Part shown: one piece after another, positions 7,568-16,965 of the stretch
Position numbering within the stretch: position 1 is the first letter of the stretch
Layout: every line of letters begins with the position of its first letter
From: Acidobacteriota bacterium
Lineage (GTDB): Bacteria; Acidobacteriota; Terriglobia; Terriglobales; Acidobacteriaceae
Length of the DNA: 64,000 nucleotides
NCBI GenBank assembly: GCA_021803035.1
Contig: JAJZME010000006.1
Location: forward strand, 1 to 64,000
Direction of reading: 5' to 3'
Made by a program: the position numbers and the translations under genes
The notes under the pieces: generated by a model
What the model saw: only the letters and a program-made list of their open reading frames with translations
Told to the model about the DNA's origin: nothing
Database searches by the model: none

Positions 7568-10075
7568 TTGCGATTCCTGTTGCGCTGCGCGCTCCGCACT
7601 TCGGCTCTTTCGGCGCTGGTTCTCGGCCTTGGCTCTTCGCTTTGGGCGCAGCCCAGCACCATTCCGATCAGGCAGCTCGACCCGGCGCGCAACCCGGCGC
7701 GACTCAAGCCGTTTACGCGGGCTCTGCCGGTTACCGCGCAGTACATTTGGACGCAGGGAGGCGCGCAAACGCCGGCCCGGAACACGATACGGGCGGAAAA
7801 CGCGCAGTGGGAGTTCCGGCGCGTCTTTACGCTGGCGAAAGTTCCGCGCCATGCCACGCTGTACGTTGCCGCATCGGGCGACGTGTCAATCTGGCTCAAC
7901 GGCGAGCGCCTGCTCGGGTATTTCGACAACCGCACGCTGCCGCCGGGCTACACCGTTCACGCGCTGCCTGTGGCGGCAGTTTTGCGCGCGGGCCGCAATG
8001 CGCTGGCTCTTCGCGTGGACCATTTGCATGGCGCGCACCACAGCACGACTGATGCGCTGATTCTGCAATACGTGGGCGGACGGGCGATTGCCGTGAAGCT
8101 GGTTCCGGCGGCGCGCGGCGAGCAGGCAGCTCCGCTGATGGTGAGCGACACAAAGTGGCGCGGCCGGATGATGGACGACGCAGCCGCTGCCGGCAATATG
8201 GCGGCGATTTCAACCGCGCGCTACAACGGCACGGCGTGGCCCGCGGTCTCGTCGATTGGCGGCATTGAAAGCAATATCGATTTTTACCAATGGAACGCGG
8301 ACGCGGGTATGTATGCGTGGCCCGGGTACGTGGGCGCATCGCCGTTTCTGCGCCAGTACACCCTCGATCCGGTGCGCATTGTGAATGTGTATGCGGGCAG
8401 CGCCACGGTGAGCAACATGGAACGGCTCACGCATCCGGCGCAGGATTCCAGCGCGTTTACGGTGCGTCTTTCGCCGCACTCGGCCAGCGAGCTTTCGCCT
8501 GCGCTGATGCTGGATTTCGGCAGGGAGGTTGCGGGACGCATTCGCCTGCGCTCGGACTCGAACAAGCCCATCCTGGTGAGCACCTCGTATGGCGAAAGCG
8601 AAGGCGAGGCGCTGCACCAGCCGTTTCTGGGCGTGCGCACGATCTATATTCCGCCGCATGGGGAAGCATACGGGCCCAAGAGCGGCTTCCGCTATGTGCG
8701 GATTCGCTTTCTGACCAATGCGCGCCTGGCCGCCATTAACGTGGACGGCATTGCCTATCCGGTTGAGTACAAGGGATCGTTTGCTTCGCCCGATGCCATG
8801 CTCAACCGCATCTGGGCCACGGGCGCGTACACGGCGCACCTTTGCATGCAGGATGACATCTGGGACGGCGTGAAGCGCGACCGCGCGCGCTGGGCCGGCG
8901 ATCTGGACGTGAGCGGGCGGGTGATCAATGATGTTTTTGCCGGCCGCGCGCTGATGGAAGATACCTACGCGCGGCTGATTGAGGAAACCGGCGGCACGCG
9001 GGCCGTGAACGGCATCGATGGCTATTCGGCTCTGTGGATCGATGGGCTGGCGGCTTTCTACCGGCACACCGGCGACCATGTCTTTCTGCTGCGCATGCAT
9101 GGCGATTTGCTGGCGCTGTTGCGCACGATGAATCGCGACATTGGCCCGAACGGGCTGTTTGCGCCATTGCCTCACGAGCATTTTTTTGTTGACTGGTCGC
9201 CCGGCTTGAGCGCGAACACGCCGGAGGCGCGCCGCGCCACGGATTTTGAATATGTGCTGGCTTACAAGGAGGCGGCGTGGTTGCTGGGCCAGATGGGCGA
9301 CCGCAGTGCTGCCGCGCAGTATGCCGCGCGATACCGCGATCTGCGCGACAAGGCGCGCATGCTGCTGATGAATCCAGTGACGCACACCTTTGGGGCGACA
9401 TGGCAGACCAACGCCATGGCGGTGCTTTCCGGCGTGGCTACGCCGGCAGATTATGCGGCGCTGTGGAATCGCGTGTTTTCGAACATCGACGATGTGACGC
9501 CCAGCAGCCCGCGGATTACGCCCTACTACGGCTACTACGTGCTTGAAGCAATGTCGAAGATCGGGCACAGCGCCCAGGCGCTGCGCTGGCTGAGCGATTT
9601 CTGGGGCGGGATGATCGATGAGGGCGCCACCAGCTTCTGGGAGGCGTATGATCCGCGCTGGACCAAGCGCCATCCGCACACCGGCCTCGAAGCCGACGGG
9701 GTTACCGGATACTACGTGAGCCTGGCGCACGGGTGGTCGGCAGGACCGACGGCGTGGCTGTCGGACGAGCTGCTGGGCGTGCGCCCCACCGGCGCGGGAT
9801 TCCGGACGGTGACGATTGAGCCGGAGTTGGCGGGCTTGCCGTGGATCGAGGGCTCGGTGCCCACGCCGCACGGAATCATTCATCTGCGCGCGGAGAAGGG
9901 AAGGATTGCGCTGGACTTGCCCTCAGGCGTGGACGCCACGGTGCTGGTGCGCGCTTCAGGCGCAGAGGCAATGCGCGTGAACGGAGCGCCGGTGCGCAGC
10001 GGTCTGGCGCCTGTGGCCGGATATCGGAGCATTCAGATTGACCGGGCCGGTCAGTACGAGATCGTTACGCGCTAA
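7568..10075 (+). CDS. Secreted GH78-type alpha-L-rhamnosidase
   Basis: This 835-residue protein begins with a signal peptide ending in SSLWAQ, has beta-sandwich domains in the first half, then an (alpha/alpha)6 barrel with the GH78-style block DGVKRDRARWAGDL and the downstream YSALWIDGL, and a C-terminal beta domain (EADGVTGYYVS onward). GH78 enzymes release alpha-L-rhamnose from pectic rhamnogalacturonan and plant glycosides; the related unsaturated glucuronyl hydrolases cannot be excluded. The start is TTG: AAGGAG at 7553-7558 is 9 nt before it and no in-frame ATG gives the signal peptide. It follows the corrinoid operon by 84 bp in the same direction. A decayed paralogue lies at 58.2-59.4 kb. 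Confidence 0.82.
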   Translation: MRFLLRCALRTSALSALVLGLGSSLWAQPSTIPIRQLDPARNPARLKPFTRALPVTAQYIWTQGGAQTPARNTIRAENAQWEFRRVFTLAKVPRHATLYVAASGDVSIWLNGERLLGYFDNRTLPPGYTVHALPVAAVLRAGRNALALRVDHLHGAHHSTTDALILQYVGGRAIAVKLVPAARGEQAAPLMVSDTKWRGRMMDDAAAAGNMAAISTARYNGTAWPAVSSIGGIESNIDFYQWNADAGMYAWPGYVGASPFLRQYTLDPVRIVNVYAGSATVSNMERLTHPAQDSSAFTVRLSPHSASELSPALMLDFGREVAGRIRLRSDSNKPILVSTSYGESEGEALHQPFLGVRTIYIPPHGEAYGPKSGFRYVRIRFLTNARLAAINVDGIAYPVEYKGSFASPDAMLNRIWATGAYTAHLCMQDDIWDGVKRDRARWAGDLDVSGRVINDVFAGRALMEDTYARLIEETGGTRAVNGIDGYSALWIDGLAAFYRHTGDHVFLLRMHGDLLALLRTMNRDIGPNGLFAPLPHEHFFVDWSPGLSANTPEARRATDFEYVLAYKEAAWLLGQMGDRSAAAQYAARYRDLRDKARMLLMNPVTHTFGATWQTNAMAVLSGVATPADYAALWNRVFSNIDDVTPSSPRITPYYGYYVLEAMSKIGHSAQALRWLSDFWGGMIDEGATSFWEAYDPRWTKRHPHTGLEADGVTGYYVSLAHGWSAGPTAWLSDELLGVRPTGAGFRTVTIEPELAGLPWIEGSVPTPHGIIHLRAEKGRIALDLPSGVDATVLVRASGAEAMRVNGAPVRSGLAPVAGYRSIQIDRAGQYEIVTR

Positions 10076-10113
10076 AGCGGTTTGTGCTTCGCGCCGTTGC
10101 TAGAAGACGACAC

Positions 10114-11031
10114 TCACTCACCCGTCTCTCGCGGCGCACGCGCAAGGCGGGTGAGGCACTTCCGGGGGCCATGGCCGTAGGCCTGCGCGAAGACCTTGTA
10201 GAACTGCGCATAGCTGCCGAATCCCGCGGCGTAAACGGCATCGGCAATGGTCGTCTTCTCCGGCTGGCGGTACTCCTCAAAAAAACGCGCCAGACGGAGG
10301 GTATTGCGATATTGGTTGAGGGCCACGCCGATCTGCTGGTGGAACATCCGGCTCAGATAGGACTTGCTGACGCCGCAGGCCCGGGCCAGCGAGGCTGCAT
10401 CCTGCTCCGCGTTGCCTTCGCTCAACAGCTTTAAAGCGCGATGGACGGCGGGATGCAGGGCGACGGCGTTGCGCGTGATGTTGCCTTTCAGTTGCAGATC
10501 CCAGCAGAGCAGCAGCAGATAGTGAATGCCCGCATTGAGCGCGTCCGGATTGTGGTGTTCGAAGCGGAAGCCTGATGCCGGGCCGAAACCGGCCTCCCGG
10601 TTCAGCACGTCGGAATCGAGCGAGCCCTGCATGAGCGAGTTCATGATTTTGGAGATCAGGTCGAAGGACGTGGGATCGAGGACCGTGCTCAGGATGTTGT
10701 CCTGCTCCCGGGGCTTGTGTTTCAGACCTTCATAGGCGGGGGCGTGGCACGAGCGGCGGATCAGCGAGGGCTTGAACGCCACGACATAGAAGCGGGCATC
10801 CTCGGAGCGGGCTACCAGCTGGTGTTCCTGCTGGGGGAAAAGCCAGAGCAGCGTCCGGGACGAAAAGGCGAAGCGGCGGCCATTCATCACGTAGGTGACG
10901 GCGCCCTGCACCACCAGGTTCAGCTCCAGCTCAACATGGTGGTGGCTCTCGATTTGCTGCAGATTGCGGGTGGCTTCGGCAAGGTAGAGCAGGCCGTCAT
11001 ATTCCTTGCCGAGCTTGAGGTCTGCCAACAT
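10114..11031 (-). CDS. AraC-family transcriptional regulator
   Basis: The 305-residue protein has an N-terminal cupin-like sensor domain (about 1-110, including the HHHVELELNLVVQG segment) and a C-terminal double helix-turn-helix of AraC type (about 200-295; ARACGVSKSYLSRMF and AVYAAGFGSYAQFYKVF). Such proteins usually activate carbohydrate catabolic genes on binding a sugar. It is divergent from the aldose epimerase gene, with about 70-85 bp between starts, and converges on the GH78 gene. The likely target is the galM-oxygenase-isomerase-transporter set to its right. TGTC-gagaa-GACA at 11062-11074 in the shared upstream region is a weak operator candidate. Confidence 0.85.
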   Translation of the reverse strand: MLADLKLGKEYDGLLYLAEATRNLQQIESHHHVELELNLVVQGAVTYVMNGRRFAFSSRTLLWLFPQQEHQLVARSEDARFYVVAFKPSLIRRSCHAPAYEGLKHKPREQDNILSTVLDPTSFDLISKIMNSLMQGSLDSDVLNREAGFGPASGFRFEHHNPDALNAGIHYLLLLCWDLQLKGNITRNAVALHPAVHRALKLLSEGNAEQDAASLARACGVSKSYLSRMFHQQIGVALNQYRNTLRLARFFEEYRQPEKTTIADAVYAAGFGSYAQFYKVFAQAYGHGPRKCLTRLARAPRETGE

Positions 11032-11116
11032 CCCGACAATATACGATAACTTTTGATCACTTGTCGAGAAGACAGCGGCGTGGCTCGCCTGTACTGTTGA
11101 TGTGAGTCGTGAGCTG

Positions 11117-12181
11117 ATGGCCCCTTCCGTCGCTGTGCGAACTTTCGGTTATCTCCCCGGTGGAGTACCCATTCAAGCCTGGACGCTCAGCGGAGCGGGC
11201 GGTCTCGTCGCCGAAATCATTCCTTACGGCGCGACGGTGACGCGGCTGCTGGCGCCGGACCGGGATGGGCGCCTTGCCGATGTGGTCCTTGGTTTCGACA
11301 ACCTGCAGGCCTACCGCGCCAACCGCGGGTATCTTGGCGCCATGGCGGGCAGGGTGGCGGGACGGATCACGGGGGGACGCTTTTGTCTCGACGGGCGCGT
11401 ATACCAACTGGCCTGCAATGATGGACCAAACCATCTGCACGGCGGGCTGGAGGGATTCGACAAGAAGGTCTGGACAGCGGCTGCGACCAGCGGCGCGGCG
11501 GGCGCGCCTTCGCTGCGCCTGACGTACCACAGTTCCGATGAAGAGGAAGGCTATCCGGGCGCAGTGGACGTAACGGTGACCTACACAGTTACTGATCGCA
11601 ATGTGCTTCTGGCGGAAACCGAGGCCATGGCCGACCGCGCGACTCCGCTGAACCTGACGCACCACTCCTATTTCAACCTGGCGGGCGAGGCGGCGGGTCC
11701 AGTTGCCGATCATGAGCTGCAGATCCACGCTGGCCGCTTTGTCGCCACCGATGAGCACATGACTCTGCTGGGCCGCATGGAGGCGGTGGACGGCCGCGCC
11801 AATGATTTTCGCCAACCGCGCCGGCTGGGTGAAGCCATGCCGGGACTGTTTCAGAATCACGGCGATTTATATCGAATTCGTGAACAGACGGACGGTCATT
11901 CGCACGCAGAGCTCATTCCGGCGGCGCGCCTGATGCATCGGAAGAGTGGGCGGGTGCTGGAAGTATCGACCACGGCTCCCTACTTGCAGCTTTATACGGG
12001 GGCGAGTCTTGACGGATCGCTCATGGGTAAGTCGGGCGTAGTTTATCAGCGTCACGCGGGGGTTTGCCTGGAGTGCGAAGGGTATCCGGATGGGGTAAAC
12101 ACGCCGGCGCTGGGCGATATTATTTTGCGGCCCGGTCAACCGCGGCGCGAGACCACGGCGTATGCCTTCTTATCGGCTTGA
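11117..12181 (+). CDS. galM: Aldose 1-epimerase (mutarotase)
   Basis: The protein of about 354 residues matches galactose mutarotase: FGYLPGG, IIPYGATVTRL, GAMAGRVAGRI, NDGPNHLHGG, a central NLTHHSYFNLAGE with the catalytic histidine, and a late CLECEGYPDGVN with the catalytic glutamate. It interconverts alpha and beta anomers of free aldoses in the cytoplasm. A GTG at 11102 gives five extra residues; the ATG at 11117 is chosen because family members start close to this point. It heads a probable operon with the fused oxygenase 67 bp downstream, which argues that the locus handles a free sugar. Confidence 0.9.
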   Translation: MAPSVAVRTFGYLPGGVPIQAWTLSGAGGLVAEIIPYGATVTRLLAPDRDGRLADVVLGFDNLQAYRANRGYLGAMAGRVAGRITGGRFCLDGRVYQLACNDGPNHLHGGLEGFDKKVWTAAATSGAAGAPSLRLTYHSSDEEEGYPGAVDVTVTYTVTDRNVLLAETEAMADRATPLNLTHHSYFNLAGEAAGPVADHELQIHAGRFVATDEHMTLLGRMEAVDGRANDFRQPRRLGEAMPGLFQNHGDLYRIREQTDGHSHAELIPAARLMHRKSGRVLEVSTTAPYLQLYTGASLDGSLMGKSGVVYQRHAGVCLECEGYPDGVNTPALGDIILRPGQPRRETTAYAFLSA

Positions 12182-12248
12182 TGCCATTGCGTCGCAGCTT
12201 GACTGCGATGACTGATGATGCAAACACTTTCCGGGAGCGATTTCGATT

Positions 12249-14531
12249 ATGGGAACAGATGCGCGAGTTATGCCCGGTTCGCACGCCGGATTGGACTACA
12301 GCCTCACGGGCATTAACGCTACGCTGGCTGTCGAAAAGGGACTGGCCGAAGCGGACTGGTACCAGTGCGCCGTGCCGCGCGGAGTGATGCGCAGCCTTCT
12401 GGAGCGGCGCGACGGCCCGGCGATTCGCGACACGATTCTGTGGTTTGCCCTGATCATCGGCAGCGGCGCGGCCACCTATCTGCTTCGCGGCACCGCCTGG
12501 ATGGCCTTGCCCTATGCGCTCTATGCGGTGCTCTATGCATCTACTTCGGATTCGCGCTGGCATGAGTCAGGCCACGGCACGGCATTCAAGACCGACTGGA
12601 TGAACAATGCTCTTTATGAGATCGCATCCTTTATGGTGATGCGCGAGTCGACGGTCTGGCGCTGGAGCCACAATCGCCACCACAGCGACACGATCATTGT
12701 GGGCCGCGATCCCGAGATTGCCGTTCCGCGCCCGCCCGACATCAAAGCAATTATCCTGTCCTTCTTCAACCTCACGGCTTATCCAAAGTATTTCCGGCGG
12801 ATTCTTCTTCACTCCGCCGGACGCATGGCTGCCGATGAGAAGACTTTTATTCCCGCGGCCGAATTTCCCAAGGTCTATCGCCGCGCGCGGATTTATGTCG
12901 CTATCTATGCCGCTGTGATTGTGCTTGCTATCTATACCCATAGCATTTTGCCGCTGCTGTTTATTGGTCTGCCGAATGTCTTCGGCACGTGGCTTCTGAT
13001 TACTTATGGGTACACGCAACACGCGGGACTGGCCGAGAATGTTCTCGATCATCGTCTTAACTGCCGCACGGTATACATGAATGCGCTGAACCGGTACCTC
13101 TACTGGAACATGAACTATCACGTGGAGCATCACATGTTCCCGCTTGTGCCTTATCATGCGCTTCCGCGGCTGCACGAAGCGGTCAAGGATGATTGCCCTG
13201 TGCCATACCCCGGGCTTGTTGCGGCCTGGCGCGAGATCGTTCCGACGATTCTGCGGCAGGTGAAAGATCCGGCCTATCACGTCAAACGCAAGCTGCCTCC
13301 AGCAAAGCCGAGGCTGAACGGAACAATTCACTCGTCTGCGGCGCAGCCGGATGCGGAAGGATGGCTTGAAGTTTGTCCGGCGGCGGACTTGCACGGCGCG
13401 GATGTGATCCGCTTTGACCACGGCCAAAAGACCTACGCACTTTACCGCGATGCTGAAGGCCGTCTCTTTGCTACCGACGGCGTGTGCACGCATGGCAACA
13501 CGCATCTGTCAGATGGATTGATTGTGGGCAACATGATCGAGTGCGCCAAACACAACGGGCGTTTTTATCTCGCCGACGGCTCGCCGGCGCGCGCACCGGT
13601 TTGCCGCGGCCTGGCTACTTATCCCATTGAAGAGCTTAACGGGCGCCTGCGGATCAACGTGGTTCGCGCCAGCGGCGCGGGCGCCCGCGTACCGGTCAGC
13701 TTGCGCTTCCGCGTGGTCAGCAATCGCAGCGTGGCTACGTTCATCAAGGAGTTAGTACTGGAGCCGGTCGATGAGGGTAGAAAGCTCACCTTTAGCCCTG
13801 GCGATTACCTCCAGTTCGATATTCCGGCTTACGATAAGATTCTCTTCCGCGACTTTGATATTCCTGAACCTTTCGCTACGGTTTGGAAGAATCATCATCT
13901 TTTCGAGCTGGAGGCTGCGAATCCCGTGTCCGGACGGCGCAACAATTATTCGCTTGCCAGTAACATGGCAATCGAGCGCGCACTGCGTTTCAACGTCCGC
14001 ATTGCCATGCCTCCGCCGGGCCAGGATTGCGCGCCGGGCGTGGGATCAAGTTATGTCTTCAGCCTCAAGCCCGGTGATACGGTTTCCGCCATTGGGCCTT
14101 TCGGAGATTTTCATATCAAGCCTACGCAGCGCGAGATGATTTACGTGGGCGGCGGCGCAGGCATGGCTCCGCTGCGCGCCCATATCTCGCACCTTCTTGA
14201 AACGGAGCACGCGGCGCGCAAGGTGAGTTACTGGTACGGGGCAAGGTCCAAGCAGGAGTTGTTCTACGAGGATTATTTCCTTGATTTAGAAGAGAAGCAC
14301 CATAACTTTTCATTTCATGTGGCGCTTTCTTCGCCTTTGCCGGAGGATAACTGGATCGGCAATGCCGGTTTTATCCACGATGTTCTGTTTCGGAATTATC
14401 TCCAGAAACATCCTAATCCGGCTGCCGCTGAATACTATCTCTGCGGGCCGCCGTTGATGATCAAGGCTTGTAAGACCATGCTGGCCGCGCTTGAGGTTCC
14501 GGCGCAGCATATCTCGTACGACGAATTTTAG
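12249..14531 (+). CDS. One-chain MocD-like desaturase/hydroxylase, Rieske ferredoxin and NqrF-like reductase
   Basis: This 760-residue protein joins three redox modules. Residues 1-350 are a membrane di-iron fatty-acid-desaturase fold with three histidine boxes (H105-ESG-H109; H141, H144, H145; H291, H294, H295) and hydrophobic segments at about 62-97 and 215-255; the wording (SDSRWHESGHGTAFKT, WNMNYHVEHHMFP) matches MocD. Residues 370-475 are a Rieske domain with C413-x-H415 and C432-xx-H435. Residues 480-760 are an FAD/NAD reductase of NqrF type (NNYSLAS, VGGGAGMAPLR, YLCGPPLM). In rhizobia MocD, MocE and MocF are separate proteins implicated in O-demethylating the rhizopine 3-O-methyl-scyllo-inosamine. 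Here one protein carries NADH-to-substrate electron flow. O-demethylation of a methylated sugar or cyclitol is the favoured inference; plain hydroxylation or desaturation is the alternative. Confidence 0.85.
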   Translation: MGTDARVMPGSHAGLDYSLTGINATLAVEKGLAEADWYQCAVPRGVMRSLLERRDGPAIRDTILWFALIIGSGAATYLLRGTAWMALPYALYAVLYASTSDSRWHESGHGTAFKTDWMNNALYEIASFMVMRESTVWRWSHNRHHSDTIIVGRDPEIAVPRPPDIKAIILSFFNLTAYPKYFRRILLHSAGRMAADEKTFIPAAEFPKVYRRARIYVAIYAAVIVLAIYTHSILPLLFIGLPNVFGTWLLITYGYTQHAGLAENVLDHRLNCRTVYMNALNRYLYWNMNYHVEHHMFPLVPYHALPRLHEAVKDDCPVPYPGLVAAWREIVPTILRQVKDPAYHVKRKLPPAKPRLNGTIHSSAAQPDAEGWLEVCPAADLHGADVIRFDHGQKTYALYRDAEGRLFATDGVCTHGNTHLSDGLIVGNMIECAKHNGRFYLADGSPARAPVCRGLATYPIEELNGRLRINVVRASGAGARVPVSLRFRVVSNRSVATFIKELVLEPVDEGRKLTFSPGDYLQFDIPAYDKILFRDFDIPEPFATVWKNHHLFELEAANPVSGRRNNYSLASNMAIERALRFNVRIAMPPPGQDCAPGVGSSYVFSLKPGDTVSAIGPFGDFHIKPTQREMIYVGGGAGMAPLRAHISHLLETEHAARKVSYWYGARSKQELFYEDYFLDLEEKHHNFSFHVALSSPLPEDNWIGNAGFIHDVLFRNYLQKHPNPAAAEYYLCGPPLMIKACKTMLAALEVPAQHISYDEF

Positions 14532-14543
14532 GCAGGCATTCTA

Positions 14544-15485
14544 ATGGCATCTACTTCAGGTTTTCTCAACGACGGCACCGCGGAGGCTCCGAAGCTGCGG
14601 GTGTACTTGAATCTCGATACGCTTGTCGATCTGCGCCCCGGCACGGCTTGGCCGGGTTATGAAGGGGAGCAACTCTACCGGCGTTTGCAGGAGGATGGCT
14701 TTGAAGGCGTTCAACTGACGTCAGATGCTCCGGCTCCCGCGGGCGCACTGCTTCCTTACTGCGGGCTGGACCGCATCAATACTCCGCAAGAAGCGGACGC
14801 CATTGCCGGCAAACATGCGGCGCGCGGGGATGCTTGCATTACTGTTCACGCCGGTTGGGGCATGGAAGATGAAGACGAGGCGTTTCGGATTGTCGAAGCC
14901 ATTCTTGCGGCTTCAGAGAAGCACAACCTGCTCACCTTTATCGAGACGCATCGGGCCACGATTACGCAGGACATCTGGCGGACGGCGCAGATCGCCCGAC
15001 ACTTTCCCGAGGTTCGCTTCAACGGCGACTTCAGCCATTACTATTGCGGGCAGGAGCTGGTGTACGGGGACTGGCAGGACAAGCTCGACTTTCTGGAGCC
15101 GGTTTTCAGGCGCGTGGGGTTTCTTCACGGGCGCGTCGCCAGCTCGGGGTGCATGCAGGTTCCTATCGGGGCTGATTGTGCGGCCAGGCCCGCGCAGGCT
15201 CATGGCGTAATCAACTATCTCGATCATTTCAAGGAGCTTTGGACGCGCGCCATGCTTGGTTTTCTGGGGACGGCGCAGGCGGGAGATGTGCTTGTTTTTG
15301 CTCCGGAATTGTTGGCGGGGACGCATTATTATGCGCGGAAGTTTCCTGACGCCGCAGGCCGGCTTGTCGAAGAGACCGATCGCTATGCCGAGGCGCTGCT
15401 CTACAAGGACCTTGCGCGCTCCTGCTTTGCGGAGGCTGTGCGGATACAAGCCGAAGCGCGCCGGAGTGGTGCGGATAGGGCGTGA
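14544..15485 (+). CDS. TIM-barrel sugar isomerase/epimerase (xylose isomerase-like)
   Basis: The 313-residue protein has the AP-endonuclease-2/xylose-isomerase-like barrel style: LTFIETHRATITQD, VRFNGDFSHYYCGQE and late FAPELLAG segments supply acidic and histidine residues expected for a divalent metal site. Such enzymes isomerise or epimerise sugars, inososes and keto-sugars. MocC and IolE/IolI of cyclitol pathways belong to the same broad group. It begins 12 bp after the fused oxygenase gene and its stop overlaps the upstream end of the next frame, so it is clearly in the same operon. The natural reading is that it acts on the product of the oxygenase. Substrate unknown. Confidence 0.72.
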   Translation: MASTSGFLNDGTAEAPKLRVYLNLDTLVDLRPGTAWPGYEGEQLYRRLQEDGFEGVQLTSDAPAPAGALLPYCGLDRINTPQEADAIAGKHAARGDACITVHAGWGMEDEDEAFRIVEAILAASEKHNLLTFIETHRATITQDIWRTAQIARHFPEVRFNGDFSHYYCGQELVYGDWQDKLDFLEPVFRRVGFLHGRVASSGCMQVPIGADCAARPAQAHGVINYLDHFKELWTRAMLGFLGTAQAGDVLVFAPELLAGTHYYARKFPDAAGRLVEETDRYAEALLYKDLARSCFAEAVRIQAEARRSGADRA

Positions 15486-15523
15486 AAGATAAGATGCTTT
15501 TATCTGGCAAGGAGCAGAGCACA

Positions 15524-16888
15524 ATGCATTCGTCCATCAACCGCGGCTATCTTACCTTTCTGGCGGTTACGGGAGCGCTGGGCGGCCTGCTCTTCGGATT
15601 CGACATCGCGATCATTACGGGCGCGGGGCCATTTATTACGCGGCGTTTTGCGCTGAGCGATCTTGGGCTGGGGTGGGCGTTCAGCTCGCTGCTGTTTGGC
15701 TGCGTCATTGGGTGTTTTGTGGCCGGCAGGCTGGCGGACCGCTACGGGCGCAGGAGGCTGCTGGTGCAGGTGGCGGCGCTGTTTGCGCTCACGTCGATTG
15801 CAACGGCACTGGCGGGGAACTTTACGGCGTTTGTGACGGCACGCTTTCTGGGCGGGCTGGCGGTGGGCGGAGTGTCGCTGTTGTCTCCCATGTATGTGGC
15901 GGAGGTGGCTCCGCCTTCGGTGCGCGGCCGCATGGGCACGCTCTATCAACTGTCGATCATTACGGGTGTCATCATCTCCTATGGCATCAACTATCTTTTG
16001 CGGGATACGGGGGCGAATAACTGGCGCTGGATGTTTTTGAGCGGTGTGGTGCCGTCGGCGATCTTTCTGCTCCTGATTTCGATGGCTCCCGAGACTCCGC
16101 GCTTTTTGGCGCTGGCCGGCAAGCGGGAACAGGCTTTCCATGTGCTGGCGCGGATAGGCGGCGCGGCAAGCGCGCATGGCGAAATTGCCGAGATTGAAGC
16201 GAGCATCCGGAAGCAGCCGGGCGCGGTGAGCGGATTCCGGCGGCTCGGCGTGCGGCGCGCGCTTTTGGCCAGCATCGGGCTGGCGATTCTGGTTCAGGTG
16301 TCGGGCATCAACACGATCATGGACTACGCGCCGGCGATCTTTCAGTCGGCGGGGTGGAAGATCAGCGGAGCGCTGGCATCGACATTCATTGTGGGGCTGA
16401 CCGAGTTCGTCTTTACCGTTCTCTCGCTGTGGATGATCGACCGCTTCGGGCGCAAGCCGCTCTATGTCGTGGGCTCGCTGGGCATGACGGTTTCACTGGT
16501 TTTGCTTGTTGCGACGATTGCGGAGGGCCGTTTCCACGGCACGTTTGTTCTGGCCGTGATTCTGGTCTATCTTGCCTTCTTTTCTGCCTGCGTGGGGCCG
16601 GTGTTCTGGACGCTGGTGCCGGAGATTTTTCCCAACGATGTGCGCAGCGCGGCCATGATTGTGCCCGTGCTGATTCAGTGGGTCGCCAATGCGGTGGTGG
16701 TGCTGTTTTTTCCGTTCGCATTTCATGTCATTGGCAAGGCATCTACGTTCAGCTTTCTGGCGGTGATGTCGCTGGCGCAGGGGATCTTTACCCTCTTTTA
16801 CATCCCGGAGACCAAACACAAGCGGCTGGAGGAGATTGAAGCCTATTGGACGGCGCCGAAGAAACAGGCCCTTTCGGTTGAGCCCTGA
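15524..16888 (+). CDS. MFS sugar porter (XylE/AraE/GLUT-type)
   Basis: This 454-residue membrane protein has about 12 transmembrane segments and the sugar-porter signatures GGLLFGFDIAIITGA in helix 1, DRYGRRRLL after helix 2, PETPRF before the central loop, DRFGRKPL in the second half, VPEIFPNDVR, and a closing PETKHKRLEEIE. It probably takes up a monosaccharide with protons. The frame is open from GTG 15482, but AAGGAG at 15509-15514 lies 9 nt before ATG 15524, which fixes the start. It is operonic with the isomerase upstream and would bring in the sugar the locus degrades. Confidence 0.9.
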   Translation: MHSSINRGYLTFLAVTGALGGLLFGFDIAIITGAGPFITRRFALSDLGLGWAFSSLLFGCVIGCFVAGRLADRYGRRRLLVQVAALFALTSIATALAGNFTAFVTARFLGGLAVGGVSLLSPMYVAEVAPPSVRGRMGTLYQLSIITGVIISYGINYLLRDTGANNWRWMFLSGVVPSAIFLLLISMAPETPRFLALAGKREQAFHVLARIGGAASAHGEIAEIEASIRKQPGAVSGFRRLGVRRALLASIGLAILVQVSGINTIMDYAPAIFQSAGWKISGALASTFIVGLTEFVFTVLSLWMIDRFGRKPLYVVGSLGMTVSLVLLVATIAEGRFHGTFVLAVILVYLAFFSACVGPVFWTLVPEIFPNDVRSAAMIVPVLIQWVANAVVVLFFPFAFHVIGKASTFSFLAVMSLAQGIFTLFYIPETKHKRLEEIEAYWTAPKKQALSVEP

Positions 16889-16965
16889 TTCAGACGCGCG
16901 TGCCGGGACTCCTCGATTTCCGGTACACTGCTGGTTACACACAAGCAGCGAGAGGATACCCGCGG

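Noticed and set aside
8210-9883. Long open frame on the minus strand (557 codons) inside the GH78 gene
   Set aside because: It is antisense to a well-conserved glycosidase and is rich in Arg, His, Ala and Gln with no domain-like order. High GC makes long antisense frames common here.
11062-11074. TGTC-gagaa-GACA as operator of the AraC regulator
   Set aside because: Four-base arms are too short to call; AraC proteins usually bind longer direct repeats. Mentioned only in the regulator entry.
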